Shown here: in pieces, positions 18,226 through 26,152 of the stretch
How the letters are laid out: each line of letters opens with the position of its first letter
Numbering within the stretch: the first letter of the stretch is position 1
NCBI RefSeq assembly: GCF_030063335.1
Contig: NZ_JASISW010000007.1
Span: 62,001 to 126,000, forward strand
Direction: 5' to 3'
From: Rhodococcus sp. G-MC3
GTDB taxonomy: Bacteria; Actinomycetota; Actinomycetes; Mycobacteriales; Mycobacteriaceae
Length of the DNA stretch: 64,000 nt
Position numbers and translations under genes: made by a program
Notes under the pieces: model-generated
What the model was told of the DNA's origin: nothing
Database searches by the model: none
Seen by the model: the letters and a program-made list of their open reading frames with translations, nothing else

Positions 18226-19158
18226 TCACAGAGCCGGGGTGAGCTCTCGGTCCTTCCACCACGCCAAGGTCGCTGCGGCGCCCTCCTGGAGCGGGGTCGG
18301 CGCGATACCGAGGACGGCTTCGCTACGCGAGCTGTCGAGTTCGTAGGGGTACTGAAACTGGTAGAGGACATCGCACATCTCTTTCATCGGTCCGGGTACG
18401 AGGCCGAAAGCCTGGATGACCCACGCGGGGATGGTGCCGACCTTGGGAGCCGGGACCCCTGCTGCACCGGAAAGAATGCCGATCATCTCGCGCTGCGTCA
18501 CTGCTCCGGCCGTCGGAGCGTGCAGGACGGTGTTCCACAGCTCCTCGTGTGCGGCGGCAACGATCATTGCTGCGGCAAAATCGGGGATGTAGGTGAAGGA
18601 ATGTGGGACGTCCGCGTTTGCAATCACCCGAATAGTTTTGTGAGCCAGGATGTTTGGAACGGCACGGTCGCCCATGTGTGCCGTCAGCACACGCGGGCCG
18701 TAGAAGTCCGAGGCCGCGACACTGACGGTGGGGGTGGCGTGGGCGCCACGGGCGGCCAGCAACTCTGTTCGGACACCGAGCTTGCGGTGCGTCGCGGTAC
18801 GGGGTGAGTCCTCGCAAATCGGGCCGTCGACCCTGCCGTAGGAATAGAGGCTCTCCGGAAAGACGACGACGGTGCCTGCCGCCGCATCGAGTACGCGGCG
18901 TTCCATCATGGGAAGCTGTGCGCGCCATGCCTTGTCCTCGTATGCGACGTGGGTGCAGAGGTAGATGGCGGCAGCGCCGGTGAACTCCGCAGCGAGATCG
19001 TCGGTCTCGATGTCGACGCGTCGTCGTTCGATCGAGGGGTGCTCGGGTCCCGATCCCGATCGGGTGAGAATACGGACGGAATTCCCCTGTGCTGCAAGCT
19101 GTTCGGCGACGGTCCATCCGACGGGTCCTGCTCCGATGACGATATGTAGCTGGTTCAT
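18226..19158 (-). CDS. NAD-dependent epimerase/dehydratase family protein
   Basis: This 310-residue Rossmann-fold protein belongs to the extended SDR group. It starts with MNQLHIVIGAGPVGWTVAEQLA, whose GxGPxG loop departs from the usual GxxGxxG. It lacks a clear YxxxK pair at the usual spacing; FPESLYSYGRVDG is the likely active-site region. The ATG at 19158 has AGGA eight bases upstream and is preferred over a longer in-frame reading. The upstream region carries two palindromes of the GAGCA-N-TGCTC type, so it is probably repressor-controlled. The substrate is unknown. Confidence 0.82.
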   Translation of the reverse strand: MNQLHIVIGAGPVGWTVAEQLAAQGNSVRILTRSGSGPEHPSIERRRVDIETDDLAAEFTGAAAIYLCTHVAYEDKAWRAQLPMMERRVLDAAAGTVVVFPESLYSYGRVDGPICEDSPRTATHRKLGVRTELLAARGAHATPTVSVAASDFYGPRVLTAHMGDRAVPNILAHKTIRVIANADVPHSFTYIPDFAAAMIVAAAHEELWNTVLHAPTAGAVTQREMIGILSGAAGVPAPKVGTIPAWVIQAFGLVPGPMKEMCDVLYQFQYPYELDSSRSEAVLGIAPTPLQEGAAATLAWWKDRELTPAL

Positions 19159-19182
19159 GATGGGTCCTTCGACTCGATGAGT

Positions 19183-19248
19183 GAGCACTGCTCTCTGTGT
19201 TTCTTCGAGTGTGCACCCGCTTGCGCAGAAAAGCAAGAGCAGTGCTCT
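19183..19248. promoter_or_regulatory. Twin palindromic operators upstream of the epimerase gene
   Basis: GAGCACTGCTC at 19183-19193 and AGAGCAGTGCTCT at 19236-19248 are each palindromic around one central base and share the same half-site. Their centres are 54 bp apart, about five helical turns. The layout fits a dimeric repressor such as a TetR-type protein binding on both sides of the promoter. Confidence 0.6.
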
Positions 19249-19317
19249 CTACTGCTTCGTGCCTGTGGAAGTGATCTTTTCGATCGACCCCTTCGCTCGG
19301 ATCGGTTCGAAAGAAGC

Positions 19318-20532
19318 CTAAGGGTGCACGATGACCGGGGCATCTCGACCTGCCAACCATCCGCACACGGTCAACGGGATCATCACGGCGATCAAAGCCA
19401 CGATGGGGGCGGTCCACGAGCCCGTTGCGCTGCGTACTGCCCCTGCTACGAGGGGCCCACTGGCGGCGAGGAGGTAGCCGATCGACTGAACCATGGTCGA
19501 AAGGCTCGTTGCCGTCGACGCGGTCGGCGCGCGGAGGTTGATCAATGTCAGGGCGAGCGAAAGCTGGCCCCCCTGACCGAGCCCGAGCAGGATCGCCCAC
19601 ACCACAGCAGTACCAACACTGCCGCCGAGGACACCGACCAAACCCGCGACGGACAACGCGGCGACGGCGACGGCGAGCGCACTCTGGCGTCGGAGGCGGG
19701 CGGCGAGGATCGGGACGGTGAGCGCGGTGGCGATGCTCGAGATCGACAGTGCCGTGAGAAGAAGACCGGCATTCTCGGCGCTGACTCCGCGGTCACGGTA
19801 GATCGTGGGTAGCCACGCGATCATCGAGTAGGCCAGCAAGGATTGCAGGCCCATGAATCCCGTGATGGCCCAGGCGATGGGCGAGCGCAGCACCCCTGAT
19901 TCCCACCGCGGCACTGGATGTGCGGCAGCAGCCGCCGTCCGAGTAAATCGGTTGTAGCGCACTGCAACGAGACTCAGAGCCGCAACAGCGAGCGCGGCGG
20001 GCAGTGCCCACGCCATGAGCGTCATACGCCAATTGTGAAATACCGCGGAGTCGAGCGGGATCGTGGTTCCCGATGCGATTCCTGCACTTGCGCTGACCAT
20101 TGCCGTGAACAGCCCTGTCATCAGGCCGATTCGGTGTGGAAAGAGCAGTCGCACCAGAATCGGACCGAGGACGTTCGCTGCCGCAATGCCTACCCCCGCG
20201 AGGAGAGTGCCGCATACGAGCACCGGCCACCACGGCGTCCCCCTCAGCGCGGTTCCGACGAGAACGACAACGAGGCATCCGGTCAGTACAACGGGCACGG
20301 TCCAGCGACGAACCGCTTGCGTTGCAACGAGTGCGAATATACCGAGGCACAAGACCGGGGCGGTGGTCAGCAATGCCGCAGAGCCTGCGCCGAGGTGGTA
20401 GGCGTCGCGAATTTCGGTGAGCAAGGCCGACGCACTTCCGAAGACGAGGCGCAGGTTCAGGCCGAGCAGGACGACCGTCAGGACTGCGACGCCGGTCCCC
20501 ACGGCCGCCAGCGGTGTTCGCTCCGAAACCAT
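19318..20532 (-). CDS. MFS transporter of the CynX/NimT type
   Basis: This 404-residue protein has about 12 membrane segments. The first loop (LNLRLVFGSASALLTEIRDAYHLGAGSAALLTTAPVL) and the later LLFPHRIGLMTGLFTAMVSASAGIASG are characteristic of the CynX/NimT family, whose members move cyanate, nitroimidazoles or other small molecules. Substrate is not predictable. It is divergent from a TetR regulator with 88 bp between the start codons, which is the usual layout for a repressor and its target exporter. A TAGCTT element six bases before the ATG suggests leaderless translation. Confidence 0.85.
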   Translation of the reverse strand: MVSERTPLAAVGTGVAVLTVVLLGLNLRLVFGSASALLTEIRDAYHLGAGSAALLTTAPVLCLGIFALVATQAVRRWTVPVVLTGCLVVVLVGTALRGTPWWPVLVCGTLLAGVGIAAANVLGPILVRLLFPHRIGLMTGLFTAMVSASAGIASGTTIPLDSAVFHNWRMTLMAWALPAALAVAALSLVAVRYNRFTRTAAAAAHPVPRWESGVLRSPIAWAITGFMGLQSLLAYSMIAWLPTIYRDRGVSAENAGLLLTALSISSIATALTVPILAARLRRQSALAVAVAALSVAGLVGVLGGSVGTAVVWAILLGLGQGGQLSLALTLINLRAPTASTATSLSTMVQSIGYLLAASGPLVAGAVRSATGSWTAPIVALIAVMIPLTVCGWLAGRDAPVIVHP

Positions 20533-20538
20533 GTACCC

Positions 20539-20544
20539 AAGCTA
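20539..20544 (-). promoter_or_regulatory. -10 element of the CynX/NimT-type gene
   Basis: On the minus strand TAGCTT is followed by six bases and then the ATG at 20532. Confidence 0.45.
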
Positions 20545-20607
20545 ACGGTGTCCATCGAATGGCAACAGGCCGGCACCATCAGCACCGGCTCCGATTGTCG
20601 TCGCCGA

Positions 20608-20613
20608 TACTGT
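20608..20613 (+). promoter_or_regulatory. -10 element of the TetR gene (leaderless type)
   Basis: TACTGT is followed by seven bases and then ATG at 20621. This supports the ATG over the GTG at 20612, which would lie inside the -10. Confidence 0.5.
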
Positions 20614-20620
20614 GTCCTAC

Positions 20621-21310
20621 ATGACCACCACTCCCCGTGAACGTGCGCGAGCACAGACACTGGCCGATATCACTCGCATCGGCCGGGAGCACCTCGCTGC
20701 CGACGGAGCGGCCGCATTGTCTCTTCGCGCGGTCGCGCGTGACCTCGGGGTGGTGTCGTCGGCGGTGTACCGGTACGTGAAGAACCGCGACGAATTGCTG
20801 ACCCTCCTCGTCGTCGACGCCTACACCGAGCTGGGGGACGAGGTGGATACCGCGATCGACGCGGTCGAGGGCCCCGTCGAGAAGTTTCTGGCGCTCGGGC
20901 GGACGGTTCAGACCTGGGGGCGACGGGTGCCGTCGAGTTACGCGCTGCTGTTCGGCAGCCCGGTTCCCGGATACCACGCGCCTGCCGAGCAGACGACGGG
21001 TCCGGGAACGCGCGTCATTGCCCAGCTGGTTCGGATCTTCGACTTGGCACATCGCTCGGGCCGATTGAAGGACAAACCGTCACCGGTTTCCCTGGCACCT
21101 TTGCACGACGACTTCTCCGAAGTACGTAACGAAATGGGAACGGACTTGTCCGACGAAGCTGTCGCTCGTGGGGTGATGGTGTGGGCGTCACTGTTCGGTG
21201 CGGTGAGCTTCGACGTCTTCGACCAGTACGGATCCGATACATTCGGTGCCCGAGATCTGTTGTTCGAGCATCAACTGGCGTGCCTCGTCGAACTCGCGGG
21301 CCTCGAATAG
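20621..21310 (+). CDS. TetR-family transcriptional regulator
   Basis: This repressor of about 229 residues has an N-terminal helix-turn-helix (IGREHLAADGAAALSLRAVARDLGVVSSAVYRYVKNRDELLTLLVV) followed by a helical ligand-binding domain with a TetR_C_13-like pattern (SYALLFGSPVPGYHAP; GVMVWASLFGAVSFDVF). It is divergent from the CynX/NimT-type transporter gene, its most likely target. It may also act on the nearby epimerase control region. An alternative GTG start at 20612 would add three residues. Confidence 0.9.
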   Translation: MTTTPRERARAQTLADITRIGREHLAADGAAALSLRAVARDLGVVSSAVYRYVKNRDELLTLLVVDAYTELGDEVDTAIDAVEGPVEKFLALGRTVQTWGRRVPSSYALLFGSPVPGYHAPAEQTTGPGTRVIAQLVRIFDLAHRSGRLKDKPSPVSLAPLHDDFSEVRNEMGTDLSDEAVARGVMVWASLFGAVSFDVFDQYGSDTFGARDLLFEHQLACLVELAGLE

Positions 21311-21371
21311 CTCGGAAACTTCTCTGATTCCTTGCGTCACATACCGAGGTTCACGGTGCCACAATGGAATT

Positions 21372-21980
21372 ATGGCGGCGCATGCGGAAGAACCGGAAGA
21401 CCAGACGGCATCCGTCGATCAAGCGGTACGCCCCGGAAGCTTGTTGGTGAGTTCGATCGAGCTCGTCGAGCCGACGTTCAGGCGCACCGTCGTGTACATC
21501 ATCGAACACAACGATGCCGGTAGTTTGGGCGTCGTCATCAATCGTCCGAGCGAGACCGCCGTGCAGAACGTCATGCCGCAGTGGTCCGAACTGGCAGCTC
21601 GGCCGAAGGCGCTGTACGTCGGCGGGCCGGTCAAGCGGGATTCGGCGCTGTGTCTGGCGACGGTGCGCACCGGCGTCGACACCTCGACCATCCCCGGAAT
21701 CAGGCGGGTCGACGGGCGGGTGGTGATGGTCGATCTGGATTCGGACCCCGCCGATATCGCGCCTTTCGTCGACGGTGTCCGTATCTTCGCCGGCTACTCG
21801 GGCTGGACGCTCGGGCAGCTCGACGGTGAGCTCGAACGCGAAGACTGGATGGTCGTCTCCGCGCTGGCTTCCGACGTCATCGGCCCTCCGAAGATCGATC
21901 TGTGGGCGCATGTGCTGCGACGCCAGCCGATGCCGCTGGCCATGCTGGCGTCGCATCCAATCGAGGTCGAGCGAAATTAG
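21372..21980 (+). CDS. YqgE/AlgH family protein (UPF0301)
   Basis: This 202-residue protein has the family core GSLLVSSIELVEPTFRRTVVYIIEHNDAGSLGVVINRPSE, then YVGGPVKRDSALCL and the C-terminal RIFAGYSGWTLGQLDGELEREDWMV. The biochemical role is unknown; the name AlgH comes from a Pseudomonas alginate phenotype. The ATG at 21372 follows CACAAT by six bases, so it may be leaderless. A start 42 codons upstream would overlap tetR and lacks family support. The stop codon lies in the left arm of a long palindrome shared with the convergent gadB. Confidence 0.93.
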   Translation: MAAHAEEPEDQTASVDQAVRPGSLLVSSIELVEPTFRRTVVYIIEHNDAGSLGVVINRPSETAVQNVMPQWSELAARPKALYVGGPVKRDSALCLATVRTGVDTSTIPGIRRVDGRVVMVDLDSDPADIAPFVDGVRIFAGYSGWTLGQLDGELEREDWMVVSALASDVIGPPKIDLWAHVLRRQPMPLAMLASHPIEVERN

Positions 21981-22055
21981 TGCCGCTGAGCTGACCGTGA
22001 GTGGTTTGCAACAGTCTGGCGTAGCAAAGCGCTCACGGCAGCGGAGCTGCACTAA
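21977..22055. repeat. Long imperfect palindrome covering both convergent stop codons
   Basis: The outer arms start with TTAGTGC and end with GCACTAA. Further pairing continues through GCTG/CAGC-type blocks and CCGTGAG/CTCACGG, then TTTGC/GCAAA, around a short apical loop. The TAG stop of yqgE (21978-21980) is in one arm and the gadB stop (22052-22054) in the other. It is likely a bidirectional terminator or a palindromic mobile-type element; the nucleotides are read directly, the function is inferred. Confidence 0.7.
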
Positions 22056-23431
22056 TGCGCGAAATGCGTCACCGTCGACCCTCCCCGCCCGGCCGCAGCG
22101 GCGTCGAGCTGATCGATGACCTCACTGATCGCGATGCACAGCAACCGCCCGAGATCGGCGCTGAAGCCTTCTCGGACCACGATGCGTAGGACTGCGACGT
22201 CGGTTGCATTGTCCGGCATCGTGTAAGCGGGCACCTGCCAGCCCCGCGCGCGCAGTTCGTGGGAGATGTCGAACACGGTGTAGTCGCGATCCCCGGTGAG
22301 CTCGAAGGAGATGACAGGTATCGCGCTTCCGTCGGTGATGACGTGGAAGGCAGGATGCTCGCGGAGATGCCCGCTGACACGAACAGCGGTGTCGCGCAAC
22401 GCTTTCATGATGTCCGTATAACCGGAACGACCAAGTCTGAGGAAGTTGTAGTACTGACCGATCACCTGGTTTCCCGGTCGCGAAAAGTTGAGCGTGAACG
22501 TCGGCATGTCACCGCCGAGGTAGTTGACCCGGAACACCAGCTCCTCCGGTAGATCCTCGCGAGTACGCCAGATCGCGAAACCGATTCCGGGATAGGTCAA
22601 TCCGTACTTGTGTCCGCTGGCGTTGATCGAGACCACGCGAGGAAGACGGAAGTCCCACTCCATGTGCGGATCCAGGAACGGCACGACGAATCCTCCGCTG
22701 GCTGCGTCCACGTGGACGGGAATATCCGGTCCGCCCGCCGCTGCGATCGAGTCGAGTACGTCGCAGATCTCGGCGACCGGCTCCAGCTCCCCGGTGAACG
22801 TGGTTCCGAGGATGGCACACACCCCGATCGTGTTCTCGTCGACGGCCTCACGTACCTGTTCCGGGGTGATGACGTAGCGACCGGGCTCCATCGGAAGGTA
22901 CTTGGGCTCGACGTCGAAGTAGCGGCAAAACTTTTCCCACACAACCTGAACATTGCTTCCCAGAACGAGATTGGGTCTGGTGGTGTCGGCGTCACCGCGA
23001 CGAGCGCGCCACCGCCACTTGAGAGCAAGACCTGCGAGCATGACGGCTTCGCTCGACCCGATCGTCGAGACTCCCGTCGCGCTACCCGGATCCTCCGGAT
23101 CGAGATCGGGCGCGTGAAACAGGTCCGCGACCATGTTGACGCAGCGTTCCTCGATGGACGCCGTCGCCGGGTATTCGTCCTTGTCGATCATGTTCTTGTC
23201 GAACGTCTCCGCCATCAGCTTCTCGGCCTGCGGATCCATCCAGGTGGTGACGAATGTGGCGAGATTGAGCCTGGAGGAACCGTCGAGCATCAATTCGTCG
23301 TGAATGAACCGGTAGGCGGCCTCCGGGTCGAGTTGCTCTTCCGGCAGTCGCAGCGCAGGTACGGGGTTGGTTGCAAGTCGGCCGGTATACGCCGCAGCGA
23401 TCACGCCGTCGGGATGCTCGATTCGGGGCAC
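22052..23431 (-). CDS. gadB: Glutamate decarboxylase (PLP-dependent)
   Basis: This enzyme of about 459 residues converts L-glutamate to GABA and CO2, consuming a proton. The PLP-binding lysine is in SINASGHKYG; HVDAASGGFV and TIGSSEAVMLAGLALKWRWR are also family hallmarks. Length matches E. coli GadB (466). The GTG at 23431 is preferred because GGAGG lies just upstream; the TTG at 23443 would place that site inside the gene. It lies 33 bp downstream of an SBF-like transporter gene on the same strand and may be cotranscribed. No glutamate/GABA antiporter is adjacent. A role in acid resistance or GABA metabolism is inferred. Confidence 0.95.
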   Translation of the reverse strand: MPRIEHPDGVIAAAYTGRLATNPVPALRLPEEQLDPEAAYRFIHDELMLDGSSRLNLATFVTTWMDPQAEKLMAETFDKNMIDKDEYPATASIEERCVNMVADLFHAPDLDPEDPGSATGVSTIGSSEAVMLAGLALKWRWRARRGDADTTRPNLVLGSNVQVVWEKFCRYFDVEPKYLPMEPGRYVITPEQVREAVDENTIGVCAILGTTFTGELEPVAEICDVLDSIAAAGGPDIPVHVDAASGGFVVPFLDPHMEWDFRLPRVVSINASGHKYGLTYPGIGFAIWRTREDLPEELVFRVNYLGGDMPTFTLNFSRPGNQVIGQYYNFLRLGRSGYTDIMKALRDTAVRVSGHLREHPAFHVITDGSAIPVISFELTGDRDYTVFDISHELRARGWQVPAYTMPDNATDVAVLRIVVREGFSADLGRLLCIAISEVIDQLDAAAAGRGGSTVTHFAH

Positions 23432-23464
23432 GTCTTCCTCCAAATAGTCTACGAATCATCAACG

Positions 23465-24481
23465 CTAACCATGTACCGCCGACTCCGCTTCATCCCCTAC
23501 AGGCGAGTTTCCGATCGGCGAGTGTCGGGCGTAACGCTGCGCCAGCACGGCGCACACCACCAGTTGGATCTGATGGAACAGCAGCAGTGGCAGCACGATC
23601 AGTCCGACGGGTTGTCCGATGAACAGCACCGATGCCATCGGCAGTCCACTGGCCAGGCTCTTCTTGGAACCACAGAAGACGAGCACAATGCGGTCCGAGA
23701 GCGGGAAACCCATTGCGCGACCGATGAAATGGGTGAGCGTGAGTACCGCTGCGAGGATCACACAGCACACAAGGACGACGGCCACGATCTGCCACACCGA
23801 CACCGCAGACCACACATGTTGATTCATGCTCTCGCTGAATGCCGAGTAGACCACGAGCAGGATCGATCCACGATCGACTATCCTGGTCGGCCCGCTATGC
23901 CGTGCCAGCCACCGTGCGACGAGGGGGCGGATCAGTTGGCCTGCAATGAACGGAAGGAGGAGTTGCGCGAGAATGTTCAGGATCGACGACGCGTCGACAT
24001 GGGCCTCGCCCGATGTGTTCACCAGCAGGATGACCAGAAGCGGGGTGATGAACACACCGAGGATGTTGGAGAACGATGCGCTCACCACCGCTCCTGCGAC
24101 GTTGCCCTTGGCGATGGAGGTGAATGCGATCGAGGACTGAACCGTCGACGGCACGAGGCACAGGAACAGGATGCCGGTGTAGAGCTCGGCGGAGAGCACA
24201 CTCGGTTCGAGGATGCGCAACGCGAGCCCGATGAGTGGAAACAATACGTAGGTGGTGACGAGCACCACGCTATGCAGACGCCAGTGCTTGACGCCTTGCC
24301 ACGCTTGCTGGGGAGAAAGCCTTGCACCGTAGATCAAGAACAGCAGACCGATGGCAATCTTGGTAACCCAGCCGAGGATGGTTTCCGCGGTACCCGTGGC
24401 GGGGAAAATGCTGGCCGCTGCGGCCACGCCGATGATGCCGAGGACGAAACCGTCGGGTTTGGCATCCCTGAGAAAGTTCAC
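23465..24481 (-). CDS. SBF-like (bile acid:Na+ symporter superfamily) transporter
   Basis: This protein of about 338 residues has 9-10 hydrophobic segments and the YfeH/SBF-like signature regions LLFLIYGARLSPQQAW, LVPSTVQSSIAFTSIAKGN and VFCGSKKSLASGLPMASVLF. The substrate of this branch is unknown. The GTG at 24481 follows a TACCGT -10 by seven bases and starts close to the first membrane segment; the alternative start at 24544 would add 21 residues. It is followed by gadB on the same strand. Confidence 0.87.
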   Translation of the reverse strand: MNFLRDAKPDGFVLGIIGVAAAASIFPATGTAETILGWVTKIAIGLLFLIYGARLSPQQAWQGVKHWRLHSVVLVTTYVLFPLIGLALRILEPSVLSAELYTGILFLCLVPSTVQSSIAFTSIAKGNVAGAVVSASFSNILGVFITPLLVILLVNTSGEAHVDASSILNILAQLLLPFIAGQLIRPLVARWLARHSGPTRIVDRGSILLVVYSAFSESMNQHVWSAVSVWQIVAVVLVCCVILAAVLTLTHFIGRAMGFPLSDRIVLVFCGSKKSLASGLPMASVLFIGQPVGLIVLPLLLFHQIQLVVCAVLAQRYARHSPIGNSPVGDEAESAVHG

Positions 24482-24488
24482 TGTCCTT

Positions 24489-24494
24489 ACGGTA
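24489..24494 (-). promoter_or_regulatory. -10 element of the SBF-like gene (leaderless type)
   Basis: On the minus strand TACCGT is followed by seven bases and then the GTG at 24481. A purine-rich AAGGA in the spacer is too close to the start to serve as a normal ribosome-binding site. Confidence 0.5.
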
Positions 24495-24886
24495 TCGGCC
24501 TGGTATTGATCGCGGAAGACCGTAGACGCGTTTACTGAGAACACTCATCGTGATAGCTCTGAGGCACGCGACGACCGCGGGGTGTCGGCCACGTCGTGTC
24601 GACCCGCTGGCTTTGTGAAGGTGTCCAACCTGGACGTGGTAGATCGATCGCTTCTCCAGAGAACTCCGATATCGGTATGCAACTCGAAGCGACGCTCCTA
24701 ATGTTCGTTCTGGCTCGGCGAACAGCATCGGCGCTGCGGCCAACGAGGCCGACGCGAAAGGACACTGTTGTCCGGCCTTCGGGACATCCTGGCTCTGGAC
24801 TAGTCCGAGACGAAACCGATGCAGTGACGGCATTTTCGTGTTCACACGCGGTCGATGCGCAGCTGTCGTGATCACGCTGGTGACCG
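24495..24886. other. Intergenic region without a recognisable gene
   Basis: This stretch separates the divergent SBF-like and lipase genes. Short open frames exist but none has family support or a ribosome-binding site. It should hold both promoters. I see no hairpin or repeat of note. Confidence 0.5.
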
Positions 24887-26089
24887 ATGAACGAAAGCGA
24901 ACGTCCTATGTCGATGAAGTATGCCCGAAGTGTCGGGCGAGTGCGCTGGATGGCCACTGTCGGTACCCTGTCCTGCGCGCTGGTTCTCGCCGGATCTGCT
25001 GTTGCCGATGCGCAGCCAACGGACGAAACCACGCCTCCTGCAACGGTTTCCCAGGACGGCACTGAGGTAGTTCCACCCGAGGGAACCGAAGCCGAGCCGA
25101 AGGCCGAAGATCTGGGGCTCGCCAAACCCAACATCACCGACGCGGCGGCGACAGTTGTCACCCAGGATCCCGAGACCGAGACATCCGGCTACGGCCCGGT
25201 GCAGAAGAACTTCCTTGCGGGCTTCCTGTACAGCATCGTCAATCCCAACGTGGCACCGCAGGGGGCGAACGACTGGAACTGCAAGCCCACTGCCGCGCAC
25301 CCCAATCCGGTTGTGCTGCTACATGGTACGTGGGAGAACGCTTACAACAACTTCGCTCGCATCTCGCCTGTGTTGAAGGAGGCCGGATACTGCGTGTTCG
25401 CTCCCAACACCGGCGACAAGGACTCGAGCGCACTCGGCCATGTCACTGCTCTTCGAGGAACCGGGCCCATCGCTGACAGCGCGAAAGAGGTCGCCTTCTA
25501 TATCGACGCGGTCCTCGCACGGACCGGTGCCCAGAAGGTCGATATCGTCGCCCACTCGCAGGGCAGTCTTGCGTCCCGGCAGTACATGCGTTTCGAGGGC
25601 GGTGCCAACACGGCAGATCCAAGCAAGAACAAGGTTGGAAAGATCGTCAGCCTGGGTGGTTCCAACCACGGAACCACCCTCGTCGGGATCGGAACCCTCG
25701 GACGAACGATCAACAATCTCGGCCTGAACGTACTGGGCCTCGTCGGCGCGATCGCGGGCCCTGCGGCATCGGATCAGGTCATCGACTCGCCGTTGATCAA
25801 GGCACTCGAAGCCGGTGGTGATACCGAGCGCGGCGTCGATTACACGGCAGTCGCCACTCGGTTCGATGAGGTGGTGACTCCGTTCAGGACGACGTTCCTC
25901 GAAGCAGGGCCCGACGCGACGGTGGACAACGTGCTCCTACAGGACGGTTGCGGAATCGACGTCTCCGATCACCTGTCCATGTCGGTATCTCCCCGGGTGA
26001 TCGGCATCGTCAAGAATGCACTCGATCCCGTCGGTAGCCCCGCGAACGCGATCCCGTGTGTCTGGAACGGTCCGGTGACGGGCGGCTGA
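24887..26089 (+). CDS. Secreted lipase (class 2, alpha/beta hydrolase)
   Basis: This 400-residue protein has an N-terminal signal peptide (basic KYARSVGRVRW, hydrophobic VGTLSCALVLAGSAVA, cleavage near ADAQ). The hydrolase core has the oxyanion strand NPVVLLHGTWENAYN, the nucleophile elbow AHSQGS in VDIVAHSQGSLASRQYMR, and a C-terminal histidine in DHLSMSVSP. It matches the Streptomyces/Nocardia LipA class-2 lipases that act on triacylglycerols or esters outside the cell. Starts at 24887, 24908 or 24914 are all possible; no strong ribosome-binding site decides. A 12-bp hairpin terminator follows. Confidence 0.9.
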   Translation: MNESERPMSMKYARSVGRVRWMATVGTLSCALVLAGSAVADAQPTDETTPPATVSQDGTEVVPPEGTEAEPKAEDLGLAKPNITDAAATVVTQDPETETSGYGPVQKNFLAGFLYSIVNPNVAPQGANDWNCKPTAAHPNPVVLLHGTWENAYNNFARISPVLKEAGYCVFAPNTGDKDSSALGHVTALRGTGPIADSAKEVAFYIDAVLARTGAQKVDIVAHSQGSLASRQYMRFEGGANTADPSKNKVGKIVSLGGSNHGTTLVGIGTLGRTINNLGLNVLGLVGAIAGPAASDQVIDSPLIKALEAGGDTERGVDYTAVATRFDEVVTPFRTTFLEAGPDATVDNVLLQDGCGIDVSDHLSMSVSPRVIGIVKNALDPVGSPANAIPCVWNGPVTGG

Positions 26090-26105
26090 ATTCTCCGGTA
26101 GGTCG

Positions 26106-26146
26106 CGAAGCCCGAACTCTGCACTCGATGCGGGGTTCGGGCTTCG
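26106..26146. terminator. Bidirectional terminator between the lipase and diguanylate cyclase genes
   Basis: Perfect 12-bp arms CGAAGCCCGAAC/GTTCGGGCTTCG surround a 17-base loop. It lies between two convergent stop codons (26089 and 26153). Confidence 0.75.
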
Positions 26147-26152
26147 TGCTTG

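Noticed and set aside
19295..19320. Possible tRNA T-loop (GGTTCGAAA)
   Set aside because: No cloverleaf, acceptor stem or anticodon arm can be built around it.
20569..20589. GCCGG/CCGGC inverted repeat between the TetR gene and its divergent transporter
   Set aside because: The arms are only five bases and very GC-rich, expected by chance in this genome; it remains only a weak operator candidate.
22610..24538. 642-codon open frame antisense to gadB and the SBF-like gene
   Set aside because: It is the opposite-strand shadow of two well-supported genes, a common artefact in high-GC DNA, and its translation has no recognisable domain.
24596..24871. Open frame of 91 codons in the gap upstream of the lipase
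   Set aside because: It has no ribosome-binding site, no recognisable domain and an irregular third-position pattern, and it overlaps the likely divergent promoters.
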